Assembly (NCBI GenBank): GCA_964036275.1
Contig: CAXIWQ010000173.1
Location: 62,001 to 126,000 of the forward strand
Length of the DNA stretch: 64,000 bases
Direction of reading: 5' to 3'
DNA from: Litoditis marina
Taxonomy: Eukaryota; Nematoda; Chromadorea; Rhabditida; Rhabditidae
This document shows, in pieces, positions 14,101 to 28,047 of the stretch; positions within the stretch are counted from its first letter, which is position 1, and the number at the start of each line of letters is the position of its first letter. The notes beneath the pieces were generated by a model, which saw only the letters and a program-made list of their open reading frames with translations, was not told the origin of the DNA and made no database searches. A program made the translations under genes and the position numbers.

Positions 14101-15265
14101 GCTGCAAGTCAAAATGTCAATAACCGCGTTAATTCGTCTTTGTGGCTGTGCGCCTCAGAATAGATTGTCGTATTAGGTTTTTGTAGCTGGGAGCAACAGA
14201 TTTGATAGCCGTATGAAATGTTCTCTGTAATTGCGAGGCAAAGAGTCAATAACCGCGTTAATTCGTCTTTTGTGGCTGTGCGCCACAGAATATATAGTCG
14301 TATTAGGTTTTTGTAGCTGGGAGCAACAAACTTGATAGCCGTATGAACTTTTCTCTGTAGCTGCAAGCCAACAAGTCGATAACCGCGATAATTTGTATTT
14401 TGTGTGCGCCTCAGAATAGATTGTCGTATTAGGTTTTTGTAGCTGGGAGCAACAGATTTGATAGCCGCATGAAATGTTCTCTGTAACTGCGAGGCAAAGA
14501 GTCAATAACCGCGTTAATTCGTCTTTTGTGGCTGTGCGCCACAGAATATATAGTCGTATTAGGTTTTTGTAGCTGGGAGCAACAAACTTGATAGCCGTAT
14601 GAACTTTTCTCTGTAGCTGCAAGCCAACAAGTCGATAACCGCGATAATTCGTATTTTGTGGCTGTGCGCCACAGAATAGATAGTCGTATTAGGTTTTTGT
14701 AGCTGGGAGCAACATATTTGATAGCCGTATAACCTTTTTCCTGTAGCTGCACGGCAAAGAGTCAATAACCGCGTTAATTTGTCTTTTGTGGCTGTGCGCC
14801 ACAGAATATAAAGTCGTATTAGGTTTTTGTAGCTGGGAGCAACAGACTTGATAGCCGTATGAACTTTTTTCTGTAGCTGCAAGGCAAAGAGGTAATAACC
14901 GCGTTAATTTGTCTTTTGTGGCTGTGCGCCACAGAATAGATTGTCGTATCAGGTTTTTGTAGCTGGGAGCAACAGACTTGATAGCCGTATGAACTTTTTT
15001 CTGTAGCTGCAAGGCAAAGAGGTAATAACCGCGTTAATTTGTCTTTTGTGGCTGTGCGCCACAGAATAGATTGTCGTATCAGGTTTTTGTAGCTGGGAGC
15101 AACAGACTTGATAGCCGTATGAACTTTTTTCTGTAGCTGCAAGGCAAAGAGGTAATAACCGCGTTAATTTGTCTTTTGTGGCTGTGCGCCATAGGATATA
15201 AAGTCGTATTAGGTTTTTGTAGCCATGAGCAACAGACTTGATAGCCGTATAAACTTTTTTTTGTA
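11132..15265. repeat. 2.07-kb tandem duplication within the satellite (two copies)
   Basis: Variant order at about 11132-13198 recurs at about 13199-15265 with an offset of 2066-2068 bp. The junction near 13200 is visible. A GCCATGAGC monomer, elsewhere followed by a GTTATATCG monomer, is instead joined at the GTAGCTGCAAG box to a GCCAACAAGTCG monomer. This is what unequal exchange between non-equivalent monomers would leave. Confidence 0.8.
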
Positions 15266-15269
15266 GCTG

Positions 15270-18200
15270 CAAGGCAAAGAGTCGATAACCGCGTTATATC
15301 GTATTTTGTGGCTGTGTGCCACAGAATAGATAGTTGTATTGGGTTTTTCTAGCTGGGAGCAACATACTTGATAGCCATATAAACTTTTTTCTGTAGCTGC
15401 ACGGCAAAGAGTCAATAACCGCGTTAATTTGTCTTTTGTGGCTGTGCGCCACAGAATATAAAGTCGTATTAGGTTTTTGTAGCTGGGAGCAACAGACTTG
15501 ATAGCCGTATAAACTTTTTTTCTGTAGCTGCAAGGCAAAGAGATAATAACCGCGTTAATTTGTCTTTTGTGGCTGTGCGCCACATAATATAAAGTCGTAT
15601 TAGGTTTTTGTAGCTGGGAGCAACAGATTTGATAGCCGTATGAAATGTTCTCTGTAACTGCGAGGCAAAGAGTCAATAACCGCGTTAATTCGTCTTTTGT
15701 GGCTGTGCGCCACAGAATATATAGTCGTATTAGGGTTTTGTAGCTGGGAGCAACAGACTTGATAGCCGTATGAACTTTTCTCTGTAGCTGCAAGCCAACA
15801 AGTCGATAACCGCGATAATTTGTATTTTGTGGCTGTGCGCCACAGAATAGATTGTCGTATTAGGTTTTTGTAGCTGGGAGCAACAGATTTGATAGCCGTA
15901 TGGACTGTTCTCTGTAGCTGCAAGGCAAAGAGTCGATAACCGCGTTATTTCGTATTTTGTGGCTGTGCGCCACAGAATAGTATTAGGTTTTTGTAGCTGG
16001 GAGCAACATACTTGATAGCCGTATAACCTTTTTCCTGTAGCTGCACGGCAAAGAGTCAATAACCGCGTTAATTTGTCTTTTGTGGCTGTGCGCCACAGAA
16101 TATAAAGTCGAATTAGGTTTTCGTAGCTGGGAGCAACAGACTTGATAGCCGTATGAACTTTTTTCTGTAGCTGCAAGGCAAAGAGGTAATAACCGCGTTA
16201 ATTTGTCTTTTGTGGCTGTGCGCCACAGAATAGATTGTCGTATCAGGTTTTTGTAGCTGGGAGCAACAGACTTGATAGCCGTATGAACTTTTCTCTGTAG
16301 CTGCAAGCCAACAAGTCGATAACCGCGTAAATTCGTATTTTGTGGCTGTGCGCCACAGAATAGATTGTCGTATTAGGTTTTTGTAGCTGGGAGCAACAGA
16401 CTTGATAGCCGTATAAACTTTTTTCTGTAGCTGCAAGGCAAAGAGGTAATAACCGCGTTAATTTGTCTTTTGTGGCTGTGCGCCACAGAATATAAAGTCG
16501 TATTAGGTTTTTGTAGCTGGGAGCAACAGATTTGATAGCCGTATGAAATGTTCTCTGTAACTGCAAGGCAAAGAGTCAATAACCGCGTTAATTTGTATTT
16601 TGTGGCTGTGCGCCACAGAATATAAAGTCGTATTATGTTTTTGTAGTTGGAAGCAACAGACTTGATAGCCGTATGATTTTTTTTTGTAGCTGCAAGTCAA
16701 AATGTCAATAACCGCGTTAATTCGTCTTTGTGGCTGTGCGCCTCAGAATAGATTGTCGTATTAGGTTTTTGTAGCTGGGAGCAACAGATTTGATAGCCGT
16801 ATGAAATGTTCTCTGTAACTGCGAGGCAAAGAGTCAATAACCGCGTTAATTCGTCTTTTGTGGCTGTGCGCCACAGAATATATAGTCGTATTAGGTTTTT
16901 GTAGCTGGGAGCAACAAACTTGATAGCCGTATGAACTTTTCTCTGTAGCTGCAAGCCAACAAGTCGATAACCGCGATAATTTGTATTTTGTGTGCGCCAC
17001 AGAATAGATTGTCGTATTAGGTTTTTGTAGCTGGGAGCAACAGATTTGATAGCCGTATGAACTGTTCTCTGTAGCTGCAAGGCAAAGAGTCGATAACCGC
17101 GTCAATTCGTATTTTGTGGCTGTGCGCCACAGAATATATAGTCGTATTAGGTTTTTGTAGCTGGGAGCAACATACTTGGTAGCCGTATAACCTTTTTCCT
17201 GTAGCTGCACGGCAAAGAGTCAATAACCGCGTTAATTTGTCTTTTGTGGCTGTGCGCCACAGAATAGATTGTCGTATTAGGTTTTTGTAGCTGGGAGCAA
17301 CAGATTTGATAGCCGTATGAAATATTCTCTGTAACTGCGAGGCAAAGAGTCAATAACCGCGTTAATTAGTCTTTTGTGGCTGTGCGCCACAGAATATATA
17401 GTCGTATTAGGTTTTTGTAGCTGGGAGCAACAGACTTGATAGCCGTATGAACTGTTCTCTGTAGCTGCAAGGCAAAGAGTCGATAACCGCGTTAATTCGT
17501 ATTCTGTGGCTGTGCGCCACAGAATAGATAGTCGTATTAGGTTTTTGTAGCTGGGAGCAACAGACTTGATAGCCGTATAAACTTTTTTCTGTAGCTGCAA
17601 GGCAAAGAGGTAATAACCGCGTTAATTGGTCTTTTGTGGCTGTGCGCCACAGAATATAAAGTCGTATTAGGTTTTTGTAGCTGGGAGCAACAGATTTGAT
17701 AGCCGTATGAAATGTTCTCTGTAACTGCAAGGCAAAGAGTCAATAACCGCGTTAATTTGTATTTTGTGGCTGTGCGCCACAGAATATAAAGTCGTATTAT
17801 GTTTTTGTAGTTGGAAGCAACAGACTTGATAGCCGTATGATTTTTTTTTTGTAGCTGCAAGTCAAAATGTCAATAACCGCGTTAATTCGTCTTTGTGGCT
17901 GTGCGCCTCAGAATAGATTGTCGTATTAGGTTTTTGTAGCTGGGAGCAACAGATTTGATAGCCGTATGAAATGTTCTCTGTAACTGCGAGGCAAAGAGTC
18001 AATGCGTTAATTCGTCTTTTGTGGCTGTGCGCCACAGAATATATAGTCGTATTAGGTTTTTGTAGCTGGGAGCAACAAACTTGATAGCCGTATGAACTTT
18101 TCTCTGTAGCTGCAAGCCAACAAGTCGATAACCGCGATAATTTGTATTTTGTGTGCGCCTCAGAATAGATTGTCCTATTAGGTTTTTGTAGATGGGAGCA

Positions 18201-21200
18201 ACATATTTGATAGCCGCATGAAATGTTCTCTGTAACTGCGAGGCAAAGAGTCAATAACCGCGTTAATTCGTCTTTTGTGGCTGTGCGCCACAGAATATAT
18301 AGTCGTATTAGGTTTTTGTAGCTGGGAGCAACAAACTTGATAGCCGTATGAACTTTTCTCTGTAGCTGCAAGCCAACAAGTCGATAACCGCGATAATTCG
18401 TATTTTGTGGCTGTGCGCCACAGAATAGATAGTCGTATTAGGTTTTTGTAGCTGGGAGCAACATATTTGATAGCCGTATAACCTTTTTCCTGTAGCTGCA
18501 CGGCAAAGAGTCAATAACCGCGTTAATTTGTCTTTTGTGGCTGTGCGCCACAGAATATAAAGTCGTATTAGGTTTTTGTAGCTGGGAGCAACAGACTTGA
18601 TAGCCGTATGAACTTTTTTCTGTAGCTGCAAGGCAAAGAGGTAATAACCGCGTTAATTTGTCTTTTGTGGCTGTGCGCCACAGAATAGATTGTCGTATCA
18701 GGTTTTTGTAGCTGGGAGCAACAGACTTGATAGCCGTATGAACTTTTTTCTGTAGCTGCAAGGCAAAGAGGTAATAACCGCGTTAATTTGTCTTTTGTGG
18801 CTGTGCGCCACAGAATAGATTGTCGTATCAGGTTTTTGTAGCTGGGAGCAACAGACTTGATAGCCGTATGAACTTTTTTCTGTAGCTGCAAGGCAAAGAG
18901 GTAATAACCGCGTTAATTTGTCTTTTGTGGCTGTGCGCCATAGGATATAAAGTCGTATTAGGTTTTTGTAGCCATGAGCAACAGACTTGATAGCCGTATA
19001 AACTTTTTTTTGTAGCTGCAAGGCAAAGAGTCGATAACCGCGTTATATCGTATTTTGTGGCTGTGTGCCACAGAATAGATAGTTGTATTGGGTTTTTCTA
19101 GCTGGGAGCAACATACTTGATAGCCATATAAACTTTTTTCTGTAGCTGCACGGCAAAGAGTCAATAACCGCGTTAATTTGTCTTTTGTGGCTGTGCGCCA
19201 CAGAATATAAAGTCGTATTAGGTTTTTGTAGCTGGGAGCAACAGACTTGATAGCCGTATAAACTTTTTTTCTGTAGCTGCAAGGCAAAGAGATAATAACC
19301 GCGTTAATTTGTCTTTTGTGGCTGTGCGCCACAGAATATAAAGTCGTATTAGGTTTTTGTAGCTGGGAGCAACAGATTTGATAGCCGTATGAAATGTTCT
19401 CTGTAACTGCGAGGCAAAGAGTCAATAACCGCGTTAATTCGTCTTTTGTGGCTGTGCGCCACAGAATATATAGTCGTATTAGGGTTTTGTAGCTGGGAGC
19501 AACAGACTTGATAGCCGTATGAACTTTTCTCTGTAGCTGCAAGCCAACAAGTCGATAACCGCGATAATTTGTATTTTGTGGCTGTGCGCCACAGAATAGA
19601 TTGTCGTATTAGGTTTTTGTAGCTGGGAGCAACAGATTTGATAGCCGTATGGACTGTTCTCTGTAGCTGCAAGGCAAAGAGTCGATAACCGCGTTAATTC
19701 GTATTTTGTGGCTGTGCGCCACAGAATAGTATTAGGTTTTTGTAGCTGGGAGCAACATACTTGATAGCCGTATAACCTTTTTCCTGTAGCTGCACGGCAA
19801 AGAGTCAATAACCGCGTTAATTTGTCTTTTGTGGCTGTGCGCCACAGAATATAAAGTCGAATTAGGTTTTCGTAGCTGGGAGCAACAGACTTGATAGCCG
19901 TATGAACTTTTTTCTGTAGCTGCAAGGCAAAGAGGTAATAACCGCGTTAATTTGTCTTTTGTGGCTGTGCGCCACAGAATAGATTGTCGTATCAGGTTTT
20001 TGTAGCTGGGAGCAACAGACTTGATAGCCGTATGAACTTTTCTCTGTAGCTGCAAGCCAACAAGTCGATAACCGCGTAAATTCGTATTTTGTGGCTGTGC
20101 GCCACAGAATAGATTGTCGTATTAGGTTTTTGTAGCTGGGAGCAACAGACTTGATAGCCGTATAAACTTTTTTCTGTAGCTGCAAGGCAAAGAGGTAATA
20201 ACCGCGTTAATTTGTCTTTTGTGGCTGTGCGCCACAGAATATAAAGTCGTATTAGGTTTTTGTAGCTGGGAGCAACAGATTTGATAGCCGTATGAAATGT
20301 TCTCTGTAACTGCAAGGCAAAGAGTCAATAACCGCGTTAATTTGTATTTTGTGGCTGTGCGCCACAGAATATAAAGTCGTATTATGTTTTTGTAGTTGGA
20401 AGCAACAGACTTGATAGCCGTATGATTTTTTTTTTGTAGCTGCAAGTCAAAATGTCAATAACCGCGTTAATTCGTCTTTGTGGCTGTGCGCCTCAGAATA
20501 GATTGTCGTATTAGGTTTTTGTAGCTGGGAGCAACAGATTTGATAGCCGTATGAAATGTTCTCTGTAACTGCGAGGCAAAGAGTCAATAACCGCGTTAAT
20601 TCGTCTTTTGTGGCTGTGCGCCACAGAATATATAGTCGTATTAGGTTTTTGTAGCTGGGAGCAACAAACTTGATAGCCGTATGAACTTTTCTCTGTAGCT
20701 GCAAGCCAACAAGTCGATAACCGCGATAATTTGTATTTTGTGTGCGCCACAGAATAGATTGTCGTATTAGGTTTTTGTAGCTGGGAGCAACAGATTTGAT
20801 AGCCGTATGAACTGTTCTCTGTAGCTGCAAGGCAAAGAGTCGATAACCGCGTCAATTCGTATTTTGTGGCTGTGCGCCACAGAATATATAGTCGTATTAG
20901 GTTTTTGTAGCTGGGAGCAACATACTTGGTAGCCGTATAACCTTTTTCCTGTAGCTGCACGGCAAAGAGTCAATAACCGCGTTAATTTGTCTTTTGTGGC
21001 TGTGCGCCACAGAATAGATTGTCGTATTAGGTTTTTGTAGCTGGGAGCAACAGATTTGATAGCCGTATGAAATATTCTCTGTAACTGCGAGGCAAAGAGT
21101 CAATAACCGCGTTAATTCGTCTTTTGTGGCTGTGCGCCAAAGAATATATAGTCGTATTAGGTTTTTGTAGCTGGGAGCAACAGACTTGATAGCCGTATGA

Positions 21201-21220
21201 ACTGTTCTCTGTAGCTGCAA
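15270..21220. repeat. 3.75-kb higher-order repeat, second copy partial
   Basis: The segment from about 15270 recurs from about 19020 with an offset of 3749-3750 bp, traced through markers at 15298/19047 (GTTATATCG), 16693/20444 (CAAGTCAAAATG) and 16988/20737 (TTTTGTGTGCGCC). Register is lost after about 17280/21030, where copy 1 has an extra 17860-18370 segment. Confidence 0.75.
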
Positions 21221-23496
21221 GGCAAAGAGTCGATAACCGCGTTAATTCGTATTCTGTGGCTGTGCGCCACAGAATAGATAGTCGTATTAGGTTTTTTTAG
21301 CTGGGAGCAACATACTTGATAGCCGTATAACCTTTTTCCTGTAGCTGCACGGCAAATAGTCAATATCCGCGTTAATTTGTCTTTTGTAACTGTGCGCCAC
21401 AGAATATAGAGTCGTATTAGGTTTTCGTAGCTGGGAGCAACAGACTTGATAGCCGTATGAATTTTTTTCTGTAGCTGCAAGGCAAACTGGTAATAACCGC
21501 GTTAATTTGTCTTTTGTGGCTGTGCGCCACAGAATAGATTGTCGTATCAGGTTTTTGTAGCTGGGAGCAACAGATTTGATAGCCGTATGAACTTTTTTCT
21601 GTAGCTGCAAGGCAAAGAGGTAATAACCGCGTTAATTTGTCTTTTGTGGCTGTGCGCCACAGAATAGATTGTCGTATCAGGTTTTTGTAGCTGGAAGCAA
21701 CAGACTTGATAGCCGTATGAACTTTTTTCTGTAGCTGCAAGGCAAAGAGGTAATAACCGCGTTAATTTGTCTTTTGTGGCTGTGCGCCACAGAATAGATT
21801 GTCGTATCAGGTTTTTGTAGCTGGGAGCAACAGACTTGATAGCCGTATGAACTTTTTTCTGTAGCTGCAAGGCAAAGAGGTAATAACCGCGTTAATTTGT
21901 CTTTTGTGGCTGTGCGCCATAGGATATAAAGTCGTATTAGGTTTTTGTAGCCATGAGCAACAGACTTGATAGCCGTATGAACTTTTTTCTGTAGCTGCAA
22001 GGCAAAGAGGTAATAACCGCGTTAATTTGTCTTTTGTGGCTGTGCGCCATAGGATATAAAGTCGTATTAGGTTTTTGTAGCCATGAGCAACAGACTTGAT
22101 AGCCGTATAAACTTTTTTTTGTAGCTGCAAGGCAAAGAGTCAATAACCGCGTTAATTCGTCTTTTGTGGCTGTGCGCCACAGAATATATAGTCGTATTAG
22201 GGTTTTGTAGCTGGGAGCAACAGACTTGATAGCCGTATGAACTTTTCTCTGTAGCTGCAAGCCAACAAGTCGATAACCGCGATAATTTGTATTTTGTGGC
22301 TGTGCGCCACAGAATAGATTGTCGTATTAGGTTTTTGTAGCTGGGAGCAACAGACTTGATAGCCGTATGAACTGTTCTCTGTAGCTGCAAGGCAAAGAGT
22401 CGATAACCGCGTTAATTCGTATTCTGTGGCTGTGCGCCACAGAATAGATAGTCGTATTAGGTTTTTTTAGCTGGGAGCAACATACTTGATAGCCGTATAA
22501 CCTTTTTCCTGTAGCTGCACGGCAAAGAGTCAATATCCGCGTTAATTTGTCTTTTGTAACTGTGCGCCACAGAATATAGAGTCGTATTAGGTTTTCGTAG
22601 CTGGGAGCAACAGACTTGATAGCCGTATGAATTTTTTTCTGTAGCTGCAAGGCAAACTGGTAATAACCGCGTTAATTTGTCTTTTGTGGCTGTGCGCCAC
22701 AGAATAGATTGTCGTATCAGGTTTTTGTAGCTGGGAGCAACAGATTTGATAGCCGTATGAACTTTTTTCTGTAGCTGCAAGGCAAAGAGGTAATAACCGC
22801 GTTAATTTGTCTTTTGTGGCTGTGCGCCACAGAATAGATTGTCGTATCAGGTTTTTGTAGCTGGAAGCAACAGACTTGATAGCCGTATGAACTTTTTTCT
22901 GTAGCTGCAAGGCAAAGAGGTAATAACCGCGTTAATTTGTCTTTTGTGGCTGTGCGCCACAGAATAGATTGTCGTATCAGGTTTTTGTAGCTGGGAGCAA
23001 CAGACTTGATAGCCGTATGAACTTTTTTCTGTAGCTGCAAGGCAAAGAGGTAATAACCGCGTTAATTTGTCTTTTGTGGCTGTGCGCCATAGGATATAAA
23101 GTCGTATTAGGTTTTTGTAGCCATGAGCAACAGACTTGATAGCCGTATGAACTTTTTTCTGTAGCTGCAAGGCAAAGAGGTAATAACCGCGTTAATTTGT
23201 CTTTTGTGGCTGTGCGCCATAGGATATAAAGTCGTATTAGGTTTTTGTAGCCATGAGCAACAGACTTGATAGCCGTATAAACTTTTTTTTGTAGCTGCAA
23301 GGCAAAGAGTCGATAACCGCGTTATATCGTATTTTGTGGCTGTGTGCCACAGAATAGATAGTTGTATTGGGTTTTTCTAGCTGGGAGCAACATACTTGAT
23401 AGCCATATAAACTTTTTTCTGTAGCTGCACGGCAAAGAGTCAATAACCGCGTTAATTCGTCTTTTGTGGCTGTGCGCCACAGAATATATAGTCGTA
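21157..23496. repeat. 1,170-bp (nine-monomer) tandem duplication
   Basis: Monomers from 21157 recur at 22327 with a constant 1170-bp offset. Shared rare features include GGCAAACTGG at 21481 and 22651 and the CAATATCCGCG monomer at 21360 and 22530. Exact breakpoints are ambiguous within one monomer. Confidence 0.8.
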
Positions 23497-23626
23497 TTAG
23501 GGTTTTGTAGCTGGGAGCAACAGACTTGATAGCCGTATGAACTTTTCTCTGTAGCTGCAAGCCAACAAGTCGATAACCGCGATAATTTGTATTTTGTGGC
23601 TGTGCGCCACAGAATAGATTGTCGTA

Positions 23627-24666
23627 TTAGGTTTTTGTAGCTGGGAGCAACAGATTTGATAGCCGTATGAACTGTTCTCTGTAGCTGCAAGGCAAAGAGT
23701 CGATAACCGCGTCAATTCGTATTTTGTGGCTGTGCGCCACAGAATAGATAGTCGTATTAGGTTTTTGTAGCTGGGAGCAACATACTTGGTAGCCGTATAA
23801 CCTTTTTCCTGTAGCTGCACGGCAAAGAGTCAATAACCGCGTTAATTCGTCTTTTGTGGCTGTGCGCCACAGAATATGAAGTCGTATTAGGTTTTTGTAG
23901 CTGGGAGCAACAGACTTGATGGCCGTATGAACTTTTTTCTGTAGCTGCAAGGCAAAGAAGTAATAACCGCGTTAATTTGTCTTTTGTGGCTGTGCGCCAC
24001 AGAATATATTGTCGTATCAGGTTTTTGTAGCTGGGAGCAACAGACTTGATAGCCGTATGAACTTTTCTCTGTAGCTGCAAGCCAACAAGTCGATAACCGC
24101 GATATTTCGTGTTTTGTGGCTGTGCGCCACAGAATAGATTGTCGTATTAGGTTTTTGTAGCTGGGAGCGACAGATGTGATAGCCGTATGAACTGTTCTCT
24201 GTAGCTGCAAGGCAAAGAGTCGATAACCGCGTCAATTCGTATTTTGTGGCTGTGCGCCACAGAATAGATAGTCGTATTAGGTTTTTGTAGCTGGGAGCAA
24301 CATACTTGGTGGCCGTATAACCTTTTTCCTGTAGCTGCACGGCAAAGAGTCAATAACCGCGTTAATTCGTCTTTTGTGGCTGTGCGCCACAGAATATGAA
24401 GTCGTATTAGGTTTTTGTAGCTGGGAGCAACAGACTTGATGGCCGTATGAACTTTTTTCTGTAGCTGCAAGGCAAAGAAGTAATAACCGCGTTAATTTGT
24501 CTTTTGTGGCTGTGCGCCACAGAATATATTGTCGTATCAGGTTTTTGTAGCTGGGAGCAACAGACTTGATAGCCGTATGAACTTTTCTCTGTAGCTGCAT
24601 GCCAACAAGTCGATAACCGCGATATTTCGTGTTTTGTGGCTGTGCGCCACAGAATAGATTGTCGTA
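23627..24666. repeat. 520-bp (four-monomer) tandem duplication
   Basis: Four monomers repeat with a 520-bp offset. Private changes shared by both copies include GGGAGCGACAGATGTGATAG at 24165 and 24685 and GATATTTCGTGTTTTG at 24101 and 24621. This is the shortest clear multi-monomer unit in the array and looks recent. Confidence 0.82.
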
Positions 24667-26487
24667 TTAGGTTTTTGTAGCTGGGAGCGACAGATGTGAT
24701 AGCCGTATGAACTGTTCTCTGTAGCTGCAAGGCAAAGAGTCGATAACCGCGTTAATTCGTATTTTGTGGCTGTGCGCCACAGAATAGATAGTCGTATCAG
24801 GTTTTTGTAGCTGGGAGCAACATACTTGTCAGCCGTATAACCTTTTTCCTGTAGCTGCACGGCAAAGAGTCAATAACCGCGTTAATTTGTCTTTTGTGGC
24901 TGTGCGCCACAGAATATAAAGTCGTATTAGGTTTTTGTAGCTGGGAGCAACAGACTTGATAGCCGTATGAACTTTTTTTCTGTAGCTGCAAGGCAAAGAG
25001 GTAATAACCGCGTTAATTTGTCTTTTGTGGCTGTGCGCCACAGGATATAAAGTCGTATTAGGTTTTTGTAGCCATGAGCAACAGACTTGATAGCCGTATA
25101 AACTTTTTTCTGTAGCTGCAAGGCAAAGAGTCGATAACCGCGTTATATCGTATTTTGTGGCGGTGTGCCACAGAATAGATAGTTGTATTGGGTTTTTCTA
25201 GCTGGGAGCAACATACTTGATAGCCATATAAACTTTTTTTTGTAGCTGCACGGCAAAGAGTCAATAACCGCGTTAATTTGTCTTTTCTGGCTGTGCGCCA
25301 CAGAATATAAAGTCGTATTAGGTTTTTGTAGCTGGGAGCAACATATTTGATAGCCGTATGAAATGTTCTCTGTAACTGCGAGGCAAAGAGTCAATAACCG
25401 CGTTAATTCGTCTTTTGTGGCTGTGCGCCACAGAATATATAGTCGTATTAGGGTTTTGTAGCTGGGAGCAACAGACTTGATAGCCGTATGAACTTTTCTC
25501 TGTAGCTGCAAGCCAACAAGTCGATAACCGCGATAATTTGTATTTTGTGGCTGTGCGCCACAGAATAGATTGTCGTATTAGGTTTTTGTAGCTGGGAGCA
25601 ACAGATTTGATAGCCGTATGAACTGTTCTCTGTAGCTGCAAGGCAAAGAGTCGATAACCGCGTCAATTCGTATTTTGTGGCTGTGCGCCACAGAATAGAT
25701 AGTCGTATTAGGTTTTTGTAGCTGGGAGCAACATACTTGGTAGCCGTATTACCTTTTTCCTGTAGCTGCACGGCAAAGAGTCAATAACCGCGTTAATTCG
25801 TCTTTTGTGGCTGTGCGCCACAGAATATAAAGTCGTATTAGGTTTTTGTAGCTGTGAGCAACAGACTTGATAGCCGTATGAACTTTTTTCTGTAGCTGCA
25901 AGGCAAAGAGGTAATAACCGCGTTAATTTGTCTTTTGTGGCTGTGCGCCACAGGATATAAAGTCGTATTAGGTTTTTGTAGCCATGAGCAACAGACTTGA
26001 TAGCCGTATAAACTTTTTTCTGTAGCTGCAAGGCAAAGAGTCGATAACCGCGTTATATCGTATTTTGTGGCTGTGTGCCACAGAATAGATAGTTGTATTG
26101 GGTTTTTCTAGCTGGGAGCAACATACTTGATAGCCATATAAACTTTTTTCTGTAGCTGCACGGCAAAGAGTCAATAACCGCGTTAATTTGTCTTTTGTGG
26201 CTGTGCGCCACAGAATATAAAGTCGTATTAGGTTTTTGTAGCTGGGAGCAACAGATTTGATAGCCGTATGAAATGTTCTCTGTAACTGCGAGGCAAAGAG
26301 TCAATAACCGCGTTAATTCGTCTTTTGTGGCTGTGCGCCACAGAACATATAGTCGTATTAGGGTTTTGTAGCTGGGAGCAACAGACTTGATAGCCGTATG
26401 AACTTTTCTCTGTAGCTGCAAGCCAACAAGTCGATAACCGCGATAATTTGTATTTTGTGGCTGTGCGCCACAGAATAGATTGTCGTA

Positions 26488-28047
26488 TTAGGTTTTTGTA
26501 GCTGGGAGCAACAGATTTGATAGCCGTATGAACTGTTCTCTGTAGCTGCAAGGCAAAGAGTCGATAACCGCGTCAATTCGTATTTTGTGGCTGTGCGCCA
26601 CAGAATAGATAGTCGTATTAGGTTTTTGTAGCTGGGAGCAACATACTTGGTAGCCGTATAACCTTTTTCCTGTAGCTGCACGGCAAAGAGTCAATAACCG
26701 CGTTAATTCGTCTTTTGTGGCTGTGCGCCACAGAATATGAAGTCGTATTAGGTTTTTGTAGCTGGGAGCAACAGACTTGATGGCCGTATGAACTTTTTTC
26801 TGTAGCTGCAAGGCAAAGAAGTAATAACCGCGTTAATTTGTCTTTTGTGGCTGTGCGCCACAGAATATATTGTCGTATCAGGTTTTTGTAGCTGGGAGCA
26901 ACATACTTGATAGCCGTATGAACTTTTCTCTGTAGCTGCAAGCCAACAAGTCGATAACCGCGATATTTCGTGTTTTGTGGCTGTGCGCCACAGAATAGAT
27001 TGTCGTATTAGGTTTTTGTAGCTGGGAGCGACAGATTTGATAGCCGTATGAACTGTTCTCTGTAGCTGCAAGGCAAAGAGTCGATAACCGCGTTAATTCG
27101 TATTTTGTGGCTGTGCGCCACAGAATAGATAGTCGTATCAGGTTTTTGTAGCTGGGAGCAACATACTTGATAGCCGTATAACCTTTTTCCTGTAGCTGCA
27201 CGGCAAAGAGTCAATAACCGCGTTAATTTGTCTTTTGTGGCTGTGCGCCACAGAATATAAAGTCGTATTAGGTTTTTGTAGCTGGGAGCAACAGATTTGA
27301 TAGCCGTATGAACTGTTCTCTGTAGCTGCAAGGCAAAGAGTCGATAACCGCGTCAATTCGTATTTTGTGGCTGTGCGCCACAGAATAGATAGTCGTATTA
27401 GGTTTTTGTAGCTGGGAGCAACATACTTGGTAGCCGTATAACCTTTTTCCTGTAGCTGCACGGCAAAGAGTCAATAACCGCGTTAATTCGTCTTTTGTGG
27501 CTGTGCGCCACAGAATATGAAGTCGTATTAGGTTTTTGTAGCTGGGAGCAACAGACTTGATGGCCGTATGAACTTTTTTCTGTAGCTGCAAGGCAAAGAA
27601 GTAATAACCGCGTTAATTTGTCTTTTGTGGCTGTGCGCCACAGAATATATTGTCGTATCAGGTTTTTGTAGCTGGGAGCAACATACTTGATAGCCGTATG
27701 AACTTTTCTCTGTAGCTGCAAGCCAACAAGTCGATAACCGCGATATTTCGTGTTTTGTGGCTGTGCGCCACAGAATAGATTGTCGTATTAGGTTTTTGTA
27801 GCTGGGAGCGACAGATTTGATAGCCGTATGAACTGTTCTCTGTAGCTGCAAGGCAAAGAGTCGATAACCGCGTTAATTCGTATTTTGTGGCTGTGCGCCA
27901 CAGAATAGATAGTCGTATCAGGTTTTTGTAGCTGGGAGCAACATACTTGATAGCCGTATAACCTTTTTCCTGTAGCTGCACGGCAAAGAGTCAATAACCG
28001 CGTTAATTTGTCTTTTGTGGCTGTGCGCCACAGAATATAAAGTCGTA
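26488..28047. repeat. 780-bp (six-monomer) tandem duplication
   Basis: Monomers from 26488 recur at 27268 with a constant 780-bp offset, including the private AATATGAAGTCG, TGATGGCCG and GGCAAAGAAGTAAT variants in the same order. Confidence 0.8.
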
